Assembly: GCF_004343775.1 (NCBI RefSeq)
Contig: NZ_PTXL01000002.1
Span: 186,001 to 250,000 of the forward strand
Reading direction: 5' to 3'
Source: Burkholderia sp. SRS-46
GTDB taxonomy: Bacteria; Pseudomonadota; Gammaproteobacteria; Burkholderiales; Burkholderiaceae
Length of the DNA: 64,000 nt
Below the pieces are notes generated by a model that searched no databases, was not told the origin of the DNA, and saw only the letters and a list, made by a program, of their open reading frames with translations. The number at the start of each line of letters is the position of its first letter. The first letter of the stretch is position 1. A program made the position numbers and the translations under genes. Below, piece after piece: positions 51,135-58,483 of this stretch.

Positions 51135-52909
51135 GCGGTCACCAGCGGAGCGGGGTTCTTCAGGTATTGCTCGCGGATCGCGCGCGCCGACCAGTAGGCC
51201 AGCGCCGCGATGATCCCGGTCGGGTTGTAGCCGATGCCCTGCGGCAGCGCCGACGCCCCCATCACGAACACGTTGTGCACGTCCCAGCTCTGCAGGTAGC
51301 GGTTGAGCACGCTCGTCTTCGGATCGGTGCCCATCACCGCGCCGCCGACGAGGTGGGTCGTCTGGTACTGGCGCGAATCGAAGTGCTTGCCGAACTCGCG
51401 CGTCGACACGCCGATCGCCTTCGGCCCCATCGCCTCGGCGATCTTCTTCATCCGGCCGGTCACGTACTGCGCCATTTTGATGTCGTTGTCCTTCCAGTCG
51501 AACGTCATCCGCAGCAGCGGCTGGCCGTACGAATCGCGATAGGTCGGATCGAGATCGAGGTACACGTCGCGGTACGACATGTTGGTGCCGTGCGCGTCCA
51601 TCGAGACCGTGTGCGCGTAGTTGTCCTTGACCGCCTTCTTCCACGCCGCGCCCCACTGCGGCGTGCCGGGCGGCGTCGCGATGCCGCTGATCGGCTTCAC
51701 GCCGGCCTGGTTCACCCACAGCGGCGAGCCGCCGACGAAGCCGAGCGGGCCGTGGTCGAAGTTGTCCGCGTTGAAATCGTCGACCGCCACCCCGTTGCCG
51801 CCCGCGCCGATGAACGGGTTCGTGTAGGTGTCCTTGTCGAAGAACGCCTTGATCGTCGACAGGTTCTGGTACGCGAAATTGCGGCCCACGACGCCTTCGC
51901 CCGAGATCGGGTCGTACGGCTTGCCGATGCCCGACAGCAGCAGCAGGTGCACGTTGTGATACTGGAACGCGGCGAGGATCACGAGATCGGCCGGCTGATG
52001 CACCTCGCGGCCGGCCGGGTCGACGTAGGTGACGCCGGTCGCGCGCTTCTTCGTATCGTCGAGATCGACGCGCAGCACGTGGCACTTCGAGCGCAGCTCG
52101 AAATTCGGCACCTGCTTCAGCGCGGGCAGGATGTTCAGGTTCGGCGACGCCTTCGAGTACATGTAGCATGCGTAGCCGCTGCAGTAGCCGCAGAAGTTGC
52201 ACGGGCCCATCTGCACGCCGTACGGGTTCGTGTACGGCCCGGACGTGTTCGCGGACGGCAGCCGGTACGGATGCAGGCCCAGCGATTTCGCCGCGTCGAA
52301 GAAGCGCTGCGCCGAATACGTGTTGAGCTGCGCGGGCAGCGGGAAGTGATCGCTGCGATGCGCGTCGAACACGTTGCCGTCGCCCACCACCTTGCCGTTC
52401 ACCTGGTACGCCTGCCCCGACGTGCCGAACACCTTCTCGGCGAAGTCGAAGTGCGGTTCGAGCTCGTCGTACGTGACGCCCGTGTCCTGGATCGTCATCC
52501 CTTCGGGGATGAACTTCCTGCCGTAGCGCTCTTCGTAGTGGCTGCGCAGCCGCAGCTCCTCCGGCGCGATGCGGAAATGCACGCCCGACCAGTGCAGCCC
52601 CGCGCCGCCGACGCCCTCGCCCGGCAGGAACGCCGCGAGCTGGCGGTACGGCAGTGCCGTGTCCTGCACGCCGTGGCGGATCGACACGGTGGTCTTCGAC
52701 AGGTCGAGGAACAGCTTCTTGCGGATGTTGTAGGTCAGCTCGTCGATCGTGTTCGGATACGCGCCGTCCGGATAGGTGTCGCGATATTCGCCGCGCTCGA
52801 GCGCGACCACCTTCAGGCCCGCTTCGGTCAGTTCCTTCGCGAGAATCGCGCCGGTCCAGCCGAAGCCGACGATGACCGCATCGACGTGCGGCTTTTTCTC
52901 AGCGGCCAT
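51131..52909 (-). CDS. GMC-family FAD dehydrogenase large subunit (gluconate 2-dehydrogenase type)
   Basis: A 592-residue flavoprotein. The FAD-binding VIVGFGWTGAILAKEL lies near residues 13-27, followed by VVALERG. A cluster of cysteines in MGPCNFCGYCSGYACYMY is also present in the related glucose and gluconate dehydrogenases. The C-terminal MGASALPQGIGYNPTGIIAALAYW is the family's FAD/active-site end. It has no signal peptide and should cross the membrane as a passenger of the Tat subunit encoded just upstream. It overlaps both neighbours by 1-4 nt. Gluconate is the likeliest substrate by size of the three subunits; glucose, sorbitol and 2-ketogluconate enzymes are relatives. Confidence 0.9.
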   Translation of the reverse strand: MAAEKKPHVDAVIVGFGWTGAILAKELTEAGLKVVALERGEYRDTYPDGAYPNTIDELTYNIRKKLFLDLSKTTVSIRHGVQDTALPYRQLAAFLPGEGVGGAGLHWSGVHFRIAPEELRLRSHYEERYGRKFIPEGMTIQDTGVTYDELEPHFDFAEKVFGTSGQAYQVNGKVVGDGNVFDAHRSDHFPLPAQLNTYSAQRFFDAAKSLGLHPYRLPSANTSGPYTNPYGVQMGPCNFCGYCSGYACYMYSKASPNLNILPALKQVPNFELRSKCHVLRVDLDDTKKRATGVTYVDPAGREVHQPADLVILAAFQYHNVHLLLLSGIGKPYDPISGEGVVGRNFAYQNLSTIKAFFDKDTYTNPFIGAGGNGVAVDDFNADNFDHGPLGFVGGSPLWVNQAGVKPISGIATPPGTPQWGAAWKKAVKDNYAHTVSMDAHGTNMSYRDVYLDLDPTYRDSYGQPLLRMTFDWKDNDIKMAQYVTGRMKKIAEAMGPKAIGVSTREFGKHFDSRQYQTTHLVGGAVMGTDPKTSVLNRYLQSWDVHNVFVMGASALPQGIGYNPTGIIAALAYWSARAIREQYLKNPAPLVTA

Positions 52910-53649
52910 CAGGTACGCTCCCCGTTGATCGAAACCGGCCCGTACGGATACGGCTTGCCGTTCTGGTTGACGAAATCCATGAAATCCGCGCGCGCGCCGG
53001 GGAAGCCGATCATCTTCCATGCGGCCATCCCGCGATTGCCGCCATGCACCGGATCGCAGAAATACCCTTCGCGCGTGTTCTGCAGCAGCTGGCCGAAGAA
53101 CACGGCCGGCGGCACGTCGTCGATCTGCGCGCTGCCCTTCTCGAGCGCGCCGAGCACCGCGTCGCGCGTCGCGGCATCGAGATCTGCGAATGCCTTGCCG
53201 TGCGCCTTCGTGCAGTACGCGTTGACGGCCGCGATGCCGAGCCGGTAGATGTCGCGCGGCACGAGCTTGAGCTGGTAGCCGAGCTCCGGCACGCCCTGCT
53301 GGAACGGCCCCTGCATGTACCACAGCGCGCCATGCGCGTAAGGCGTTTCCATCTGGCGGTCGATGAACTCGGGCACGCCGGCGTCGAGCGCGCCAGGGCC
53401 TTCGGCGTCGGCGGGAATCAGGCGATCGACGGCCGCTTGCACGAACGCCCACTCCTTGGCGTCGAAGTAGGTCGGCTTGTAAGGCGCGCGCGCGGCGTCG
53501 GCCGCTTCGGCAGGCGCGTTGCCGGCCGTCGTCGCGGGCGTCGACGACGGGCGCAGGTCGCAGCCGGCGAGCGAAGCGATCGGCACGAGCGCGACCGACG
53601 AGCGCAGGAAATGACGGCGCGAATTGGGTTTGTCGGGTGGCGTGGACAT
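52909..53649 (-). CDS. gluconate 2-dehydrogenase subunit 3 family protein (Tat-exported)
   Basis: A 246-residue small subunit with a twin-arginine signal NSRRHFLRSSVALVPIASLAGC. It carries the flavoprotein to the periplasm. Visible: YFDAKEWAFVQAAVDRLIP, GVPEFIDRQMETPYAHG, GYFCDPVHGGNRGMAAWKMIGFPG, all characteristic. Glucose dehydrogenase small subunits are shorter, near 170, so this size favours the gluconate type. The ATG is the one that starts the Tat signal. First gene of a three-gene operon. Confidence 0.92.
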   Translation of the reverse strand: MSTPPDKPNSRRHFLRSSVALVPIASLAGCDLRPSSTPATTAGNAPAEAADAARAPYKPTYFDAKEWAFVQAAVDRLIPADAEGPGALDAGVPEFIDRQMETPYAHGALWYMQGPFQQGVPELGYQLKLVPRDIYRLGIAAVNAYCTKAHGKAFADLDAATRDAVLGALEKGSAQIDDVPPAVFFGQLLQNTREGYFCDPVHGGNRGMAAWKMIGFPGARADFMDFVNQNGKPYPYGPVSINGERT

Positions 53650-54166
53650 GGTCGGGTGATGATCGTTGGGGACAGCGCTTCGAACGCGCACAGGCGGCAT
53701 GCGCCGTGCGCGGCACGCGTCGGCCGGGCCGCGATGCGCCTGGCCACATTTCTTTCGTTTTACTAACAACCAGGATGAAGACAACGCACCCGCGCCCTGC
53801 GCGCAGCCGCCGCCGTCATGCAATCGCTTCCGGCCCGATCAATCGGAGTCCAAAGCGTATCGACCTCTCGCGGGCCGTTTCGTCAGACGAATTCGCGCCG
53901 CTCGGCCCAAATTTGCCCTTCATCGCCATGGCCTTTATCAACTTAGTCGCCGCTCCTGCCGACAGCAAGAGGGGCAAGCCCGGCCCTCTCGGCGGCCCAG
54001 GCGACGATCCGGCGAATTATAAATGGAACCGGTTCCATTTTAAGACGTTTTGCCGCAATGGACTGACTCGAAAAACGAAACAATCGCGAAAATCGTGTCG
54101 CGGGTTGCGCAACGATCGGGGAAATCGTGTGCCGGCGATCGAAAACTGGTAGGCTCACGCCCCACT
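53650..54166. other. 517-bp region between the dehydrogenase operon and kptA
   Basis: No gene is supported. The upstream regions of both divergent genes lie here. The one clear signal is the palindrome and promoter at 54016-54044, listed separately; the leader from it to the dehydrogenase start would be about 360 nt, which is long. Confidence 0.5.
54016..54044 (-). promoter_or_regulatory. perfect LacI-type palindrome overlapping a -10/-35 pair
   Basis: AAATGGAACC followed by its exact reverse complement occupies 54021-54040. The minus strand has a consensus TATAAT at 54016-54021 next to it and a weak CTTAAA at 54039-54044, 17 bp apart, so the palindrome fills the spacer. LacI-family operators have this form, with CG at the centre. 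A repressor bound here would block the promoter that reads toward the dehydrogenase operon. Confidence 0.65.
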
Positions 54167-54736
54167 ATGCACACACATAAGAAAACGCTGGACGACACCA
54201 GCAAATACCTGAGCTACCTGCTCCGCCATGAACCGCAGGCGATCGGCCTGCAGCTCGACCCGGAGGGCTGGGCCGAGATCGACGCGCTCGTCGCCGGCGC
54301 CGCCCGCCACGGGCGCGTGCTCGACCGGGCCACGATCGAGGCCGTGGTCGCCACCAACGACAAGAAGCGCTTTGCCCTGTCCGACGACGGCCGGCGCATC
54401 CGCGCGGTGCAGGGCCATTCGACACCGGCCGTGCAGCGCCGGTATCCGGAGCAACCGCCGCCCGACGTGCTCTATCACGGCACCGCCACGCGCTTTCTCG
54501 ACTCGATCCACGCACAGGGGCTGAAGGCGGGCACCCGCCACCACGTGCATCTGTCGCAGGACGTGAGCACGGCGATCGCGGTCGGCGCGCGCTATGGCAA
54601 GCCGGTGGTGCTCGCGATCCGTGCGCGGCACATGCACGCGCGCGGCTTTCGGTTCTTTCTGGCCGAGAACGGCGTGTGGCTCACCGATCACGTCCCGGCC
54701 GAGTTTCTGTCGCGGCTCGACACGCCCGCCGGCTGA
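54167..54736 (+). CDS. kptA: RNA 2'-phosphotransferase (Tpt1/KptA)
   Basis: A 189-residue enzyme of the family that moves the 2'-phosphate left by tRNA splicing in eukaryotes to NAD. The N-terminal winged-helix part has KYLSYLLRHEPQAIGLQLD and EGWAEIDALV; the ADP-ribosyltransferase part has LYHGTATRFLDSI, GLKAGTRHHVHLS and FFLAENGVWLTDHVPAEFL, the classic catalytic Arg/His layout. Bacteria have no such tRNA splicing, so its job is unknown; RNA repair or removal of RNA modifications is possible. The ATG gives a start normal for the family; upstream extension has no support. Confidence 0.93.
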   Translation: MHTHKKTLDDTSKYLSYLLRHEPQAIGLQLDPEGWAEIDALVAGAARHGRVLDRATIEAVVATNDKKRFALSDDGRRIRAVQGHSTPAVQRRYPEQPPPDVLYHGTATRFLDSIHAQGLKAGTRHHVHLSQDVSTAIAVGARYGKPVVLAIRARHMHARGFRFFLAENGVWLTDHVPAEFLSRLDTPAG

Positions 54737-54778
54737 AACGGGGCACCGCTATCGCACTGCAGCACGCGGCGCGGCCGC

Positions 54779-55192
54779 TCAACGCGCCCAGTGCATCGAT
54801 GCGATGGACAGCGACAGCGCCGCGCACAGCGGCGAATAGCACAGCGTATCCAGCCGCGCGAACCGCGAGCCGCGAATCCGCTTGAAGAAACCCACGTAGC
54901 GGAAATCGCCGACCGCCCGCACCGCGAAGATCAGTGCGAGCACAACGGTGCCGACGGCGACCGCGCCCGGATGCAGGTCCGGCAGCCAGCCGGCCTGCGC
55001 GGCCACCACGCAGGCGCTGGCGGCGAGCGCCACCGCGACCGCGAACGTGCCGGCCCGGGACGGCCGCAGCACCGGCTCGCCGTCGCGCTCCGGAATCGCC
55101 GCGCGTTTGCCCAGGCGGCCACCGCACGCCCAGTAGACATGGACAAGGGCCAGCACGCCCAGCGTCGGCACGCTGAAATAGGCAGCGGTCAT
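54779..55192 (-). CDS. DUF3995-family small membrane protein
   Basis: A 137-residue inner-membrane protein with four hydrophobic helices, starting TAAYFSVPTLGVLALVHVYW and ending in DTLCYSPLCAALSLSI. The pattern VHVYWACGG near the start and RDSR-like loops with RAVGDFRYVGFFKR fit DUF3995, whose function is not known. AGGAG lies about 10 nt before the chosen ATG. It is convergent with kptA. Confidence 0.75.
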   Translation of the reverse strand: MTAAYFSVPTLGVLALVHVYWACGGRLGKRAAIPERDGEPVLRPSRAGTFAVAVALAASACVVAAQAGWLPDLHPGAVAVGTVVLALIFAVRAVGDFRYVGFFKRIRGSRFARLDTLCYSPLCAALSLSIASMHWAR

Positions 55193-55454
55193 GTTTCGTT
55201 CGACTCCTCGTGTAATGGATGGGCCAGCCCCGGCGCCGAAATGCGGCGGGCACGCCGCGCTGCACAAGACGATACCGAATTCGCCCGCCGCCTGCACTGA
55301 GACGCCCGGTCGCATTGCGCCAGCCCGCGCGCCGGCATGGGCCTGCGACACCCGCCGCTTGACTTCCATCCGCGCGCTACTACCCTTTTATTCCAGGACT
55401 GCAGTCGAGGCTTGAACGCGCACCGCTCACACCTCCCTGCCGGAGGAACCGTTC

Positions 55455-55889
55455 ATGAACGAAGCATTCGAACGCCGCGCGCTGCTGCTGCATCTCGGCG
55501 GCGCGATGCGCACGCTCAGTTGCCTGCTCGAAAGCGAGCGCGACGACGCCACCATCGGCGCGCTGATCGCGACCCGGCCGATGCTGGCCGACCTGCCGCT
55601 GCTCGAACACGTGTTCGATCACATGACCGTGCGCGAATTCGCCAGCGCGATGCTGCACGCATTCTGCCTGTGGCCGCAGCAGCTGCTCGACGCGGAACTC
55701 GACCGCGACGGGCTCGCCGCCCCGGTCTGCGCGAAGCTGTTCGCCGGCAACCCGCGCGGCTGGACGCGCTACACCGCGGCGCTGTCGGCCGACGTGCCGT
55801 GGTTCGGCGCCGGCATCCAGCCCGCTGCAACGCTGCACGAACCTGCTGATCCGGACGAACAGGCGGATCCCGTCGCGAAAACCGCGTGA
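55455..55889 (+). CDS. hypothetical protein (144 aa)
   Basis: I do not recognise this 144-residue protein. It is mostly helical, begins MNEAFERRALLLHLGGAMRT, has FCLWPQQLLDAELD in the middle and an acidic tail. CCGGAGGAA stands before the ATG and codon use is normal, so the gene is probably real. It lies upstream of alanine dehydrogenase on the same strand, but a strong inverted repeat separates them. Confidence 0.65.
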   Translation: MNEAFERRALLLHLGGAMRTLSCLLESERDDATIGALIATRPMLADLPLLEHVFDHMTVREFASAMLHAFCLWPQQLLDAELDRDGLAAPVCAKLFAGNPRGWTRYTAALSADVPWFGAGIQPAATLHEPADPDEQADPVAKTA

Positions 55890-55896
55890 CGCGCTG

Positions 55897-55928
55897 GCGG
55901 CCGCGCGCATCGATGCGCGCGCGGCCGC
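55897..55928. repeat. 12-bp perfect inverted repeat upstream of ald
   Basis: Arms GCGGCCGCGCGC (55897-55908) and GCGCGCGGCCGC (55917-55928) around an 8-nt loop. It could end transcription from the gene before, or act as a regulator site: TATAAC (55937-55942), a possible -10 of ald, follows 8 bp later. There is no T-run. Confidence 0.6.
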
Positions 55929-55963
55929 ACCATACCTATAACGAAGGCCCGTGGAGGTGACCC

Positions 55964-57079
55964 ATGCTGATCGGTGTGCCGAAGGAGATCAAGAACCATG
56001 AATACCGCGTCGGGCTCACGCCGGCCGGCACGCGCGAACTGACCCGCCACGGGCACCAGGTCCTGGTGCAGCGCAACGCGGGCACCGCGATCGGGCTGCA
56101 CGACGACGACTATGCGGCGGCCGGCGCGGCACTGTGCGACGACGCGGCCGAGGTGTTCGCGCGGGCCGACATGATCATCAAGGTGAAGGAGCCGCAGCCC
56201 GCCGAGTGCGCGATGCTGCGGCGCGGCCAGATCCTCTACACGTACCTGCATCTCGCGCCCGATCCGGAACAGGCGGCCGCGCTCGTCCGGTCCGGCGCGG
56301 TGGGCATCGCGTACGAGACGGTGACCGGCCCCGGCGGCGGCCTGCCGCTGCTCGCGCCGATGAGCGAGGTCGCCGGGCGCATGTCGATCCAGGTCGCGGC
56401 CACGCACCTCGAAAGCCCGCGCGGCGGGCGGGGCCTGCTGATGGCGGGCGTGCCCGGCGTGCCGGCCGCGCACGTGGTCGTGCTCGGCGCCGGCGTCGTC
56501 GGCACCGGCGCGCTGCAGATGGCGGTCGGCATGGGCGCGCGGGTCACCGTGCTCGACAACAACGTCGGGCGCCTGCGGCAGCTCGACCTGATCTTCGGCA
56601 ACCGGATCGGGACGGTCTGTTCGAACGCGCAGACCATCGAGGAAGCCGTGCACGACGCGGACGTCGTGATCGGCGCGGTGCTCGTGCCGGGCGCGTCGGC
56701 GCCGCGGCTCGTCACCCGCGACATGATCGCGAAGATGCGCGGCGGCGCGGTCGTCGTCGACGTCGCGATCGACCAGGGCGGCTGCTTCGAGACCTCGCAC
56801 GCGACGACGCATGCGGACCCGACCTACGTGGTCGACGGCGTCGTCCACTATTGCGTCGCGAACATGCCCGGCGCGGTCGCGCGCACGTCGACGTTCGCGC
56901 TCAACAACGCGACGATCGGCCATGCGATCGCGCTGGCGGACAAGGGCTGGAAACGCGCGATGAGCGACGACGCGCACCTGCGCGCCGGCCTGAACGTGTG
57001 CGACGGGCACATCACCTACGAAGCGGTCGCGCGCGCGCTCGGGCTGCCTTACGTGCCCGCCGAGGACGTGCTGGCCTGA
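55964..57079 (+). CDS. ald: alanine dehydrogenase
   Basis: A 371-residue NAD enzyme that interconverts L-alanine with pyruvate and ammonia. It starts MLIGVPKEIKNHEYRVGLTP, has substrate residues in KVKEPQP (Lys75) and YLHLAPD (His96), and the NAD motif GAGVVG at 175-180. MRGGAVVVDVAIDQGGC carries the catalytic Asp region. GGAGG precedes the ATG. Length matches the family (about 371). In bacteria it is often induced by low oxygen or when alanine is a nutrient. Confidence 0.95.
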   Translation: MLIGVPKEIKNHEYRVGLTPAGTRELTRHGHQVLVQRNAGTAIGLHDDDYAAAGAALCDDAAEVFARADMIIKVKEPQPAECAMLRRGQILYTYLHLAPDPEQAAALVRSGAVGIAYETVTGPGGGLPLLAPMSEVAGRMSIQVAATHLESPRGGRGLLMAGVPGVPAAHVVVLGAGVVGTGALQMAVGMGARVTVLDNNVGRLRQLDLIFGNRIGTVCSNAQTIEEAVHDADVVIGAVLVPGASAPRLVTRDMIAKMRGGAVVVDVAIDQGGCFETSHATTHADPTYVVDGVVHYCVANMPGAVARTSTFALNNATIGHAIALADKGWKRAMSDDAHLRAGLNVCDGHITYEAVARALGLPYVPAEDVLA

Positions 57080-57136
57080 CGCGCGCAGCCGGGCGCCGGG
57101 TCGACGGCGTCCGGCCGCGCCGCCCCGCCGCCACCG

Positions 57137-58483
57137 TCACGCGGCCCGCTCGTCCATCTGCGCGACGAGTCCGGCCAGCGCCGCGGACATCTCGACGGCC
57201 ACCGGCTCCGCCATCGTCAGTGCGCGCATGCGCTCGGGCAGCATCGCAAGCTGGCGCGCCGCGTGCTCGCGGCTTGCATCGAGCGACGGCAGCGACAGCC
57301 GCGCGCCGTCGATCATGACCGGCGCCAGCAGCGCGATGCCCGGCTGAGTCTCGCCGTCCAGCGCGATACAGTCGGCCGCGATCCGCCCGTCCCCGCCGAG
57401 CCGCCGGAACACCTGCTTGCGGCCCGGCCACGTCGCCTTGCCTTCCGAACGCTTGCGGCGCGGCACGCCCGCGTATTCGACCAGCTTGTACGCGCAGTCG
57501 AGCGACGGCGCGTCCGACGACGTGTTCATCCGCGTGCCGATGCCGAAGCCGTCGATCGGCGCGCCGCGCGCCAGCAAGTCCCGCAGCCCGTATTCGTCGA
57601 GGTTGCCGCTCGCGAAGATCGTCACGTTCGCGAGGCCGCCATGGTCGAGGATCTCGCGCACCCGCCGCGCCTGGGCGACGAGCTCGCCGCTGTCGAGCCG
57701 CACGCCCTTGATCGCGATGCCTTCCGGCGCGAGCGCGCGCGCCGTTTCGACCACCGTCTGCGCGGCCCGCTCGACGTCGTACGTGTCGATCAGCAGCACC
57801 GCGTTGTCGGGCTGCGAGCGCGCGAACTGCGCGAACGCGCGCGCCTCGTCGCAGTGCGCCTGCACATACGAATGCGCCATCGTGCCGAACGTCGGAATGC
57901 CGTATCGCATCCCCGCCAGCACCGTCGCCGTGCCGGAGAAGCCGGCGAGGTAGCTCGCCCGCGCCGACTGCAGGCCGGCTTCCGCGCCGTGCGCGCGGCG
58001 CAGGCCGAAATCGACCAGCTGGCGGCCCGGCGCCGCCAGCACCGAGCGCGCCGCCTTGCTGGCCGTGAGCGTCGCGTAATGCAGCAGGTTCATCACGCGG
58101 CTCTCGACGAGCTGCGCCTCGCGCAGCGGCGCGGTGACGCGCAGCAGCGGTTCGTCGGCGAAGCACACGGTGCCTTCGGGCATCGCATGCACCGTGCCGG
58201 TGAACCGCCAGCCCGCGAGCGACGCAAGGAATTCCGCGCGAAAACGGCCGGTGCGCGCCAGACCGGCGAGATCGTCGTCGGTGAAGCGCACCCGCTCCAG
58301 GTAGTCGAGCACGGGCGCGAGCCCCGCCGCCATCAGGAAGTTGCGCTGCGGCGGCAACGCGCGCACGAAGAATTCGAAGCTCGCGACGTCGTTCATCCCG
58401 GCGTCGAAATACGCCTGCAGCATCGTCAGCTCGTACAGGTCGGTCAGCAGCACCTCGCCGCCGCCCGATGCTTCCCCGGCCAT
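57137..58483 (-). CDS. pncB: nicotinate phosphoribosyltransferase
   Basis: A 448-residue NAD-salvage enzyme that joins nicotinate and PRPP to nicotinate mononucleotide. Visible: LLTDLYELTMLQAYF at the start, EFFVRALPPQRNFLMAAGL, VDFGLRRAHGAEAGLQSARA, TFGTMAHSYVQAH, and DTYDVERAAQ, IKGVRLDSGEL. Start shares a base with the PolX stop (TGATG), so the two are translated together. NAD supply may link it to neighbouring enzymes, including KptA, which uses NAD. Confidence 0.93.
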   Translation of the reverse strand: MAGEASGGGEVLLTDLYELTMLQAYFDAGMNDVASFEFFVRALPPQRNFLMAAGLAPVLDYLERVRFTDDDLAGLARTGRFRAEFLASLAGWRFTGTVHAMPEGTVCFADEPLLRVTAPLREAQLVESRVMNLLHYATLTASKAARSVLAAPGRQLVDFGLRRAHGAEAGLQSARASYLAGFSGTATVLAGMRYGIPTFGTMAHSYVQAHCDEARAFAQFARSQPDNAVLLIDTYDVERAAQTVVETARALAPEGIAIKGVRLDSGELVAQARRVREILDHGGLANVTIFASGNLDEYGLRDLLARGAPIDGFGIGTRMNTSSDAPSLDCAYKLVEYAGVPRRKRSEGKATWPGRKQVFRRLGGDGRIAADCIALDGETQPGIALLAPVMIDGARLSLPSLDASREHAARQLAMLPERMRALTMAEPVAVEMSAALAGLVAQMDERAA

